NCBI GenBank assembly: GCA_037976565.1
Contig: CP137666.1
Coordinates: forward strand, 1,116,001 to 1,180,000
Source: Mesocentrotus franciscanus
Lineage: Eukaryota; Echinodermata; Echinoidea; Camarodonta; Strongylocentrotidae
Direction: 5' to 3'
DNA length: 64,000 nucleotides
The translations under genes and the position numbers were made by a program. A model generated the notes under the pieces. That model saw only the letters and a list, made by a program, of their open reading frames with translations. It searched no databases and had not been told where the DNA came from. The number at the start of each line of letters is the position of its first letter. The stretch's first letter is position 1. Below, in pieces: positions 36,914 to 48,900 of this stretch.

Positions 36914-39900
36914 CTGGAAAATGAATGGAAAATAGCTGATACATAGTAAGTCAAAATTAATTTGTCATATTTGTCACACTTTCACTGCCACATGTCCATG
37001 CAAATGAACCATAGATGCTTGGCTTGACACTAACAGCCGTCTGGTACGCGCAGACTTACGAAGAGTTCATTTGGACCCCTGAGATATTCAAACGTAATCA
37101 GGAGCTTGGTACACAAGGACTGTGTAATATTGTACTCCAGACTACAAGGAAGGACAGATAGTATGGAAAGCTGATAAAGTAAGCCTTTTTCTTCTAGTTT
37201 GAATTAATTAAACAACTAATTAAAAAAATGATTTCAAGAAATGAGAAGAAATGGACAAATTGATTTCCTTTTTGTTTGTGATTCCTATGAAATCTTTTGC
37301 ACATGAAAGGTTTTTTAGAAGTTTTACCAATCTAATTTTGATCAATTTCTCATGTTCTCCTAATAATTAGAGCAACTGCTTTTACTACATTTAACTTTTG
37401 TTGATGCATCAAAATAGAATCATAACATAAGTAAATTGATTGAGGTATTGAAGATCAATGAAATACAATGGCATATATACACCTGTACTATTTTAACACA
37501 GGACTGCATCTGGGCAATTAACAATCACCCTCTACCTTTCTGGGATTTGGTTTATCAGGCAGCCAGCCAGGCAGGCAGCCAGGCAGGCAGCCAGGCACGC
37601 ACCTGATATTGTCATTTTGACTGCAGTGCATGCTTGCTGTAGTTAAGTCCTGGTTGCACCTCACTAATAACAAGTCAATAAACTGTGTGCTTGTATAATA
37701 TAACCCTAACACATGATCAATAAAATCATTACTGTTCTGTCAATAATGTATGAGGGACACTGCCCATATAATTTCTTCTGCACTGATGTCACATCATAGG
37801 AGTAAAATTATTGGGTGGTATTCTCATAAGTTAAGCCGGGACTAAGTCCAGACTAAACAATAATTTTAGTTCACACTTCTATGGAATGCTAGGTTTCATC
37901 TTCCTCCTTCAATAGTCATGACAAAGATAATCTACTAAAGACTTTATTGAAAATCAGTTCATACTCATATATCTTTTTCTTCCCATTTCATTGCAAAATT
38001 AATTTTTTGGACACTTTTCATTGCAGGATTAAAATAATCTGTACAGGGTAAATGAGTTGGCAACAGGCACTCCATAAAAGTGTGGACTAAGTTAAGCCAG
38101 GCTTAACTTAGTACGCGCTATCGGAATACCACCCCATTAGCTCTCAGATATGATTTAGCTCTGTCCTAGGATAGGTGAGGTCTGATTAGTCCTTTACAAA
38201 GATCCTCCATGTGTGGGAAACAAATATTAATTGGCAAGATGTGTTCCTTTGTTTAAAAAAACAGCATTTACTCATTCAACACTTTAGTTAAGCTACCCAA
38301 ATTACATTGAATTCATCAATGAATAAAGATTCTGTTAATCAATATTCTTACCCAATTTAGCTCATGATGTTTGTGATCATTTGAACCCGGAAGATGAAGA
38401 TGATAATTTTTGACAATGGAAACGTTACTCGCATTCTCTGATAGTTCCTTCTTCAGAGCTGCTGCTACTGTCTTTCTGTGTTTACCAGTATCTTTCTTAA
38501 TCTGTTAGAAACAAACAATATAGCGTTATTAATATTAAATGAGAAGAACATCCAATGAAAATGAATGACATGGTGAATGATTTTTTGTGATTCAAAAACA
38601 TAAACTTAATCCCATCTAAACAAGTCAACGCAAAGCAAAGCATCCCCTCGTAGGGTACAAATGGCCTATATCATAAGAACAAATTACATCCATTAGACTA
38701 TCCAATCCAATCCAAAAGATATTTGATATAGCGCCTTTTCCTTGCGGTTACAAAGCGCTGCACACACACTGCTCCACAATGTTTGGTTGTTTGCTATCAG
38801 CAGTGCGAGGCTATGAGATCGAATTTGATTATTTGAAAGGGGTTCCCTCAAGAAATAAGCCCCTCTATGGTTACAAAAAGAGCCCTTTAGAAATAAATCA
38901 GATTACTAAAGAAATCTTGGCTCTACAAGCAAAAAACGTAATAGAACCTTGCTCATTTGAAGAGGGAGAATTCCTCTCAAACATCTTCACGAGACCCAAG
39001 AAAGATGGGGGTACTCGTATGATATTAGACTTATCAGAGCTTAATAAAAGTCTGAACGCATAAACACTTTAAGATGGATAACATCCACACTGCCAAGCAC
39101 TCGATTTCTCCGAACTGTTATCTTGCATCAATCGACCTCCGAGATGCTTATTACTAATACCAGTAGCCCCAAATAGTAGAAAATACTCGAGGTTCATGTG
39201 GCAGGGTGAGCGCTGGCAATTTGCAGCCTTACCTAATGGGCTCAGCACAGCCCCCAGACTGTTCACAAAATTGCTGAAGCCAGTCTTTGCCAAATTGCGA
39301 CAAGCAGGTCATACAGTCATAGGATATTTGGACGACACCATAATTATTGGTGAGACAAAAGAAAGCTTTAAGAGAGTGTGAGAGCAACAACCAAGATTCT
39401 CTCTGAATTAGGATTCATCATTCACACTGAAAAATGAGTGCTCATCCCAACACGTGAACTAGCCTTTCTTGGCTTCATTCTTAACACTTAGAGTATGACT
39501 GTTAAATTGCCTCATACAAAGCCACAAGAAGTGAAAGATATATGCCGTGAATTAATGGGCACGTACTTCCCATCAATACGAATGGTAGCACGAGTGATTG
39601 GGATGGTCATAGCAACTTTCCCGGCGGTTGAGTATGGCCCCTTATACTAAAGATCTATGGAAAGGGACAAAATTGGAGCCCTCAGACAAAATAGGGGTCA
39701 TTTTGACAGAAAGATGAAGTTGTCCCTTGAGGCAAAAGAGGAGTTAAAAGTGGTGGATGAACAATGTTTATATGGCCTCCTCCCCAATTGTTAGGAAAAA
39801 ACCAGACTTAGAATTGCACACAGATGCCAGTGGCCTTGGATGGGGAGCTACTGACCTCCAGAAACAAACAGGGGGTCGTTGAAATGAATTTGAGGTAGAA

Positions 39901-42900
39901 AGGGCAAGAAACAATGAAATAAATTTCCTGGAAACCCTAGCCGCTGGGTTGGGGATAAAATCCTTTTGCATGAAGCGTAACGTCATGTGATGGTAAGAAT
40001 AGATAATACCACTGCAGTGGCTTACATGGGAGGTTGCAAGTCTGCAACGTGTGACAAGATGACAAGAGAAATTTGGCAGTGGTGCATTTCTCGAAATATT
40101 TGTGTCACAGCAGCCCATGTACCTGGTCGGCTCAATACCATAGCAGATGAAAGATCCAGGAAATTTAATGATAGAACAGAATGGAAACTAAACAGACAAG
40201 TGTTCAATAGAATAGTTTCCCACTTTGGTGTACCAGAAATAGACCCGTTCGCCTCAAGACTAAATGCTCAAGTAGAGAAATATGTCACTTGGCACCCAGA
40301 CCCTGGGGCTTTTGCAGTTGATGCATTTACACTAGACTGGAAACTTTTTGCATTTTATACATTCCCACCATTCCCCAAATGTTTACAAAACTAGATGGAA
40401 CTTCAACTGCGCGCAGTCGAAAAATGCCTCCGCCATAGAGCAATTTTACAAACCAAAATGGAAGCAATTTTTAAAATTCAAGTTTGATTGTAATCCATCT
40501 GTTGGTTCTAATGATAACACGATCACGAGCTATTTTAGGATACAAATGAGCCCTGTGACCTTTGACCTCGTGACCCCAATTCTAATCTGTTCATTGACTC
40601 TGCAAGATACATACATGACCCAAGTTTGGCGGTTATCCATCAATCGATTCTTGAAATAATGTGATCACAAGCTATTTTGCATACATAACGAGCCCTGTGA
40701 CCTTTGACCTCGTGACCCCAAAATCTGATCAGTTCATTAGCTCTGCAAGATACATACATGACCCAAATTTGGCGGTAATCCATCAATCGGTTCTTGAGAT
40801 AACGCGATCACGAGCTATTTTTGCATACATAATGAGCCCTGTGACCTTTGACCTTGTGACCCCAAAATCTAATCAGTTTATTGGCTCTGCAAGATACATA
40901 CAGGACCCAAGTTTGGCGGTAATCCATCAATCGGTTGAGATAACGCGATCACGAGCTATTTTTGCATACATAATGGACCCTGTGACCTTTGACCTCGTGA
41001 CCCCAAAATCTAATCAGTTCATTAGCTCTGCAAGATACATACATGACCTGAGTTTGGCGGTAATCCATCAATTGGTTCTTGAGATAACGCGATCACGAAC
41101 GGACGTACGCACAGACGTGCGTGCGTGCGTATGTACGCACGGACTGACAACCAGAAAACATAATTCCCCCGGCTACTTTGTAGCGGAGGCATAAAAAAGT
41201 AACCATGTATTGCCATTATAAAGAATTAAAGCTCGTTTTCATTTGATTTTTTTTTAAAGAATGACATGCGCTGCATATGAAATTCAATTGTCAGTGCCTT
41301 TTGCTTTTTCTCATGAACTGTGTACCCATAAGACATTGAGTGATTTCAAGTACGGTGTTCGGTGTTGGTGTTGGTGTTGAGAGCATGGAAAGGCTGCTAA
41401 ACCGAGCTCCAACACCGACGGTCACTTTAGAAGGACGATACCGATCGCGTTATCGATAGCTCAACACCAGCCTCAACACCGAGTGACGTCATACTCTACA
41501 GGCGAAAAGTCTTGCAATAAAAGCATAATCCTTTCAGAAATTCCATTAAAATTACATCATATCGAATATCAAATGTAAAGTCATATTAAACGAGCTGAAG
41601 ACATGGAATTTCACAAGTTGACCTCTGTGACCCTTGACCTACATGCTCCAAAATCTAAACAGATCGTCTTCCTATGGTGATACATACTATCATTAAGTTT
41701 GAAGTGAAAATTCTCCAGTGGTTCTTGAGATATCGCGATAACGATCTCAATGTATGGAATTTCATAAGTTGACCTCTGTGACCCTTGACCTTTGACCTAC
41801 GTGCTCCAAAATCTAATCAGATTGTCTTCCTATGGTGATACACACTATCATTAAGTTTGAAGTTTAAATCTCCAGTGGTTCTTGAGATATTATGATAACA
41901 ATCTCAATGTATGGAATTTCATAAGTTGACCTCTGTGACCCTTGACCTTTGGCCTACGTGCTCCAAAATCTAATCAGATCGTCTTCCTATGGTGATACAT
42001 ACTATCCTTAAGTTTGAAGTTTTTACATCTCCAGTGGTTCTTGAGATATCATGATAACAATCTCAATGTATGGAATTTCATAAGTTGACCTCTATGACCC
42101 TTGACCTTTGACCTACGTGCTCCAAAATATAATCAGATTGTTTTCCTATAGTGATACACACTATCACTAAGTTTGAAGTTTAAATCTCCAGTGGTTCTTG
42201 AGATATCATGATAACAATCTCAATGTATGGAATTTCATAAGTTGACCTCTGTGACCCTTGACCTTTGACATACGTGCTCCAAAATCTAATCAGATCGTCT
42301 TCCTATGGTGATACATACTATCCTTAAGTTTGAAGTTTAAATCTCAAATGGTTCTTGAGATATCGCTAACAAACTCAATACAAGGAATTTCATAAGTTGA
42401 CCTCTGTGACCTGTGACCTTTGACCTACGTACTCCAAAATCTAATCAGATCGTCTTCCTATGGTGATAAATACTATTCCCGAGTCTTAAGTTTAAATCTT
42501 AAATGGTTTTTGAGATATTGTGATAACGGTCAAACGGGACGGACGTACGGACGTACGGACGTACGGACGGACAACCCAAAAACATGATGCCTCCGGCACC
42601 ACCTTCGGTGGCGGAGGCATAAAAATCAGAGAGGATAAAGCTAGAGGGCTACTTCTGGTCCCTATTGGCCCACTCAGGCGTGGTTCCCACAGTTGGTAAG
42701 CATGATGGAAGGAGAGCCATTGTTTATCCAGAGGCAAGAAGATTTGCTACTCCTTCCTGCGTTAAACACTACCCACCCTCTTAACGCTAATATTGACCTC
42801 TTATGTTGCAGGTTATGCGGCAACACTTAGAGAATCGGGGACTAAGCAGACGAACAGTGGATATAATTACAGCTTCATGGAGAGCATCAACCTGCAAACA

Positions 42901-45900
42901 GTACCAAGTTTACATCACACAGTGGCGAAGATTTTGCCACAGCAGGAATATGAGTTACCTCCAAGCCAAAGTAGAAATGGTACTAGAATTCCTTAGTAGT
43001 TATTCCATGACAGGAACCTTAGCTACAGTGCGATCAATACAGCTCGTAGCGCTTTATCCACTTTTCTGATTCTTGTTGACAGCAATGAGACCAAAAGATT
43101 GCCTATGGGAACTCCCGTGTTATATTGCTCTGGTTCATTAGGAGCCAGAGCAATATAACACTGAGTTCCCATAGGCTATCTTTTTATTCAGATGGTCATA
43201 TCTCAGCTAATACTTAACCTATTCAATTGGTTTTCAACATTTGGACATTATTTTTGATGCTCTTTTGGAAAATGAAGAAAAAATTGAGAAATTCCAAAAA
43301 TAGATTTTTATGACGTCACAGCTTCGGTACTCTATAGGAACTTACCTGAAACTCTGGGAATTTAGCAATACACTTAATGCTGACTATTGCTGGACAGTCC
43401 ACTTTCTTAGATATGTTGTAGCTAGGTCTCATCTGATTCTCCGGTGTCTAGGTGAGGCAGGATGACAAAAATGAAACAAAAGATGTGTTACAATATCTAA
43501 AACGGAGTTTCTGCCTTGATGTTATATAACAGTGCATTAACCCTTGTATGTCTGTACAATTTCATTCAACACAATTAGAATCTTTAGAACTTATAGTAAG
43601 CAGATTAGAAATCTTTTCAATGAACTGGGTATTGGCTTTGTGCATATTAGAGCATGACCCTGAAGTTCATTACTGATTACACCTTTTTGTATCTACATTA
43701 ATACAAATACAAATGAAAGTATGTACATTTGTATCCTTTCCAAAGCACTAGAAAATAAATTCCACCTTTACCGGTAATCATACTTACAGCTGTGTACAGA
43801 AAATTGGTTTCCATAATAAAAGGTTTCAATGACATTTATAAGCATGACATGTTTTGTTTATTTTGTTATAATTTCACACCATTACAAAACCCTGCATGTC
43901 ACTTACACTCAACTGACAGACAGACAACCTAATACAAGCATATCTGTCCGGGGGATAAACATTTTGATTCATAAACCTAGGTCTAGGCCAATTATGTAAT
44001 GTGACCAACTATTACATTCACCTGTTAAAAGGTCATTGTATTTCAATAGTCAAAAAGCTGATTGTATGCATTAGGCAATTTTAGGTCAGACTTCAGCATT
44101 TTAACAGCTGAAATACAATATCCAGTAACAAGTAAATGTATTAGTTCTCAATATGCATGTGACAGAGGTATGCATTGAATCTGAATGCATTACAAACATG
44201 GCAAATTGGACAGGCAGGCAGACAGTCAAAGTAGTCCAATGATTTTTCCAATGAGCCTGTTAAAGGTACTATGTCCCATTTGCAGGCCAAAAAATGAAAA
44301 GGTTAAATTCCAACGGCATTTTAAAGACAATACTAATTTAGAACTTCCCTAAAAAGAGGGGGGCTTGAAAATGTCTTTAAGTGGGAAAATAACGACTATT
44401 AGTTGTCGAATCGACTTAGGAGCTATAGAGCCAGTAAGTAATAGTCTGATTTTTCAGACCATTGTACCGAATGGTCGTACGTTTTATGCTGCGCAAAGAT
44501 TCAATCAGTTTAATTTTGGCCATTACAAGAAGTGGGTTATTGATGTAGACAAATGCTCATGTACCCTTTACAGCTCATTTTATGTATTTTATTACCAAAT
44601 ATGAAAAAAGCCAGTCAGTCACTCAATAGTGTCTGACAGAGAAGTCTAGCAAGTAAACGGGTTTCCTTGCATAATTTGAATATGAGGACACTGCTAGCGT
44701 CTAAATTTCACAGATAGGACATATACATGACATATTCATAATTCCTGCAAAGTTCTACAGAATTTGATGATGGCTGCAAATGGGACATTGTATCTTTAAA
44801 CTAGACCAGTCTACAAATGTGTTTAAATGTATGAACCCTTTTATTCATTATATAATACCTTTTAACAAAGGCTGTTCTTGACAACCTGAATGGCTTACCA
44901 GACATAGCAACAAGTAATGGGATGCAGACTGGATTCCAAATACCATAGTTCTTTTAGTTATAACCAATTCTCCCCCAATCACTCATCTGTTGTTTAAATG
45001 GAAAAGTCATTAATAAATCACTACAGGTCCCATCCCAACCATTCATGCAAATGAGCATCCCTAACGACTTTATCATCCATTTGAGAATGCTTGGTGGGCA
45101 ATTTTCTTAGGACAATCCTCAATGATAATATCTATAAGCCAATCGTTTCACTCCTTTGATATGACATCATCTCAGTAGGTTGAACCATGCAGAAGAGTTG
45201 TGGACATTGTTCATTAGGTGATATGCTACATAGTAGCGTATCACCTATTGTGTTTGTATGAATCTTATTATTATTATTATTATTATTATTTATTTCTCCA
45301 ACCGAATTTTGTCATCAATTATCTCAAAAACGGAATCATCAATCATCTTCAAATTTTCACAGTATCTTTGGCATCATCGGGAATCGTGCACCTCCTCTTT
45401 TTAGTGTGATCAGTCAACCATGACGTCATCCAGGCGCCATTTTGTGTTTTTACGTTATCATTCATATCTTCATAACCATTCATCATAAATTGCCCAAATT
45501 CAATACACATTAACTTCAGGTCATTGGTCAATACATTGACAATCCATGTCTGTGTGCGTGTCACGATGCGCACGTGCGTCAAAATTTAAAAATGCTGAAA
45601 ATCACTCATGAACAATTTTGAGTACGAACCAGGTCATTTAGAGCATTTCAAAATTTTCCGTACGTACGTGTCGTCGCGTCAAAATTCAAAATTTTTACAT
45701 GATTTGGATTCCTCTTACCGTAATTGACAATTTCCATTAATTTCAGTCACTCTTGACCTTTCATAAGGCCGTGAGCGTGCGTCAAAGTGCAAAATCCGTG
45801 CGTGCTGCTATGGGCAATATAATGCAAATTTGATCAAAAACATGCCATTTTAAAAATCGAAATAGCTCTTCAGATAGTCCATCGACCCCAAATTTTTATA

Positions 45901-48900
45901 TCATGGTTGGAAAGAGCATGAGTTGGAGATATGATTTCATACCACCCTGACTCGTACAAAGTGAAACAAAGTCATCATATTGGCATCTAAACTCAAAAAA
46001 ATGTATTTTGTTGATGATGTCATTTTTGTCTTTGTTTAATTGAGATTATCTCGCTTATCGGTAATCGATTTTCTCTCAGATTTTGATATGTTGTAGCTGA
46101 GATAATTCTCTACAAGGAACAAGGAACGAGATAAATGAAATTAATTTATCATTTTGATGACGTCATCATAGTGAGATATTTGATTAAAGGCGACAATGCA
46201 TAATTTGTCATATTTGCGTGTAATGTCTATGGGAGGTCACTTTTTTCAAAACATGAATCTGCATGACAATGTGTTTCGGCCAGTATCTCGTTGTTATTCC
46301 ACAGTTTTCTCCCAAATTTTAGTATGTTGTAGCCGAGACTCTGGGCTATCGGGTACGTGGTCTCCGTTTTTTGATCACATGTCGGGAACATGGTCAAATT
46401 TTCAATTCAAAATGTCATTTGAAATGAAAGTACTCAGAGACTAATTTTCTGCCAATGGGATGACGTCACCGTCTATAAATAGCAAGTAACCACGTCTGTA
46501 CAATCTCTTTTGTATTTCTTTCTGTATGAATTTTGTGTTCAAGATATCTAAAAAACGGAATCACTAATCATCTCCAAATTTTCACAGTATTTTTACCATG
46601 ATCAGGAATGGATACAGTAACCATTTCAGTCTGATCACCCAACCATGACGTCATCTAGGCGCCATTTTGTGATTTCACTTCATCATTCATATCTTCATAA
46701 CCATTAATCATAAATTAACCAAATTCAGCACACATAAACTTCCTGCCACTGTCTAACATACTAACAATCCACGTTGCCGTGCACGTCACGACGCGCACGT
46801 GTGTCAAAATGTTAATTGATGATGTCATAATGTCCTTCATTCAATTGAGGTTATCTCGCTTACCGGTGATCGATTTTCTCCCAGATTTTGATAAGTTGTA
46901 GCTGACATAATTCTCTACGAGACAATTAATTTATCATTTTGATGACGTCATCATAGTGAAATATTTGATTAAAGGCGACAATGCATAATTTGTCATATTT
47001 GCGTGTTATGTCTATGGGAGGTCACTTTTTCAAAACATGAATCTGCATGACAATGTGTTTTGACCAGTATCTGGGTTGTTATTCCACAGAATCCACAGTT
47101 TTCTCCCAAATTTTAGTATGTTGTGGCTGAGACTATGGGCTATCGCAACGTAGCCTCCAATTTTGAATCGGATGTCGGCAACATGGTAAAATTTTTCAAT
47201 TCAAAATATCAGAAGCATATTACCTTAATTTGTCAGCATGACAAATTACCTCTAGTTGTATTTTATTAAGTGAATTCCAATGATTTGTTAGTTGCCACTT
47301 TCATCGTCATTGACTTAACCCGTTGACTACTGAATTTTCTCATTCCCATAGAGTTAACACAGGGACCACCGGTTCCCATAGCCAATGGGTTAACATAATA
47401 CATGTAGTATATCATTATCATTCAGGTCTGAACAGCCCTTAAAGTGTACCAATCACCTGAAAAAAACAATTGTGTATAGCTGGAATGTATGAAACCCACC
47501 TCAAAAAACTTTATCTGGCATTTTATCTAGTAAACGGTTGAGGATGCATATGAAGAAAATAAAGGATAACAGAAAACCTCACATGTACAGAACCCAAGTT
47601 AGACTTGGGTTCCATATAGACTTGGGTTCCATGCCCGCCCTAGCATGCATTAACTAGTCTACTCAACATGACATTTTACTGCTCAATGAGAATGTATTTA
47701 AATTGCAATTATCTTTGGTGAAGTAATAATATGAAGCTCATATTTTTAATAAAGTATAACTACATGGAACCCCTTACACCAGAGCAAAATTTGTTTTGAT
47801 GATTCGTACACTTTAATTATCTTCTTCTGAATTGCTACATGTACCTGCTGTTTTCCTATTCTCCTTGCTTCTTTGAGTTTCTTTCGTCTGTCAGGTCCCA
47901 TATGACAATGAAGAATGTGTTTCCCAAGGAATATGAATGGAACACCGTCAAATGGAATAGGATGACTGCATTCAAGCTGCCATCTGATCTTCTTATGTTC
48001 TAGAGCTGTGATTGGCAAAGAAGGGTCAAAGAGGGGTCAAAGTGAATCAAATTACATATCTCTTTGATTATAGCCAAGTCTTGAGAAGTTATCTTAATGA
48101 GATACATGGCAAGTGTCTTCCTTTAATTCCTTTAATATATATACCAGTAGACCCCTTTGGATCCATGGTTTTGGGGAGCACTGTAGTATTTATCCACCAT
48201 CGCTGGGGGCCATCCAAGACTACAAGAGCATATAACAAGACTCTCAAGAGATGATTCAATGATTTATGTAATCAGACAAGTGGATGTCCACGGCCATCGG
48301 AAAAATGGAGGGAAATTTTAACCATTATTTGTCATGCACAGCACATATGCCCATGCATACTTTCTCTTCGCCATGTTGAATCAACGATACAACATGGATG
48401 GATCGTTGGGGGTTAGGACGAGGAATCACCCTTTTTCCCATCGAAGACTTCTTCAAATTATAATTTCAAGGGGGAGTTAAAGAGGAGTAAAAAAAAACAT
48501 TGTAAGTCAAAATTGTAATTACTACCTATTCACATTTTGAGATAATGTTGCCCAATCCGCTGTTTGAATCGTTTTCATGTTTGCCGTCTGGGCTTCGGAG
48601 CTCCCTGGAGTTAGTTTGAAGGTTCAAGGTTGTGTGTGTGTCGATCTGCAACTGTGCAAGATCCCAAAATTTTCAAGCCTGACTTGAAGTCATTCCAATA
48701 ACCCTAAAAAGGCCGAGCTATTTGAGGTCTTAATACGGCCGGGGGCATTATGGGCCCCCGAAAATCTGCACGCATGTCAAGTGAAGTGTATAGAATACTA
48801 TGATAAATTTAATTTTTTGAAAAATTCACCTTTTTACCCATAAATCCTATATTCTTTATATTTAAGCATTCTTTTTCAATACATGTATTCGTTAGACCGT

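Larger units (their letters stand above)
38779..43141 (+). mobile_element. DIRS-type tyrosine-recombinase retroelement, decayed and split
   Basis: In order: RT start (NIFTRPKKDGGTRMILDLSELNK, 38779-39060), RT core with FAALPNGLSTAPRLFTK and GYLDDTIIIG (39196-39381), RNase H (DNTTAVAYMGG, HVPGRLNTIADERSR, 39987-40390), then, after an inserted satellite block, REDKARGLLLVPYWPTQAWF (about 42620-42700) and a tyrosine-recombinase N-terminal part (WRASTCKQYQVYITQW and on to about 43130). Internal stops and frameshifts make it non-functional. RT-RNase H-YR order with no integrase is the DIRS pattern. It lies in an intron of the CARF gene, opposite strand. Confidence 0.8.

Noticed and set aside
40661..41194. 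177-codon open frame
   Set aside because: It is the tandem array read through because its unit length is close to a multiple of three; the same peptide repeats and there is no family resemblance.
40430..42622. CRISPR-like regular repetition
   Set aside because: Units are head-to-tail without unique spacers, too long, and in an animal genome with introns.
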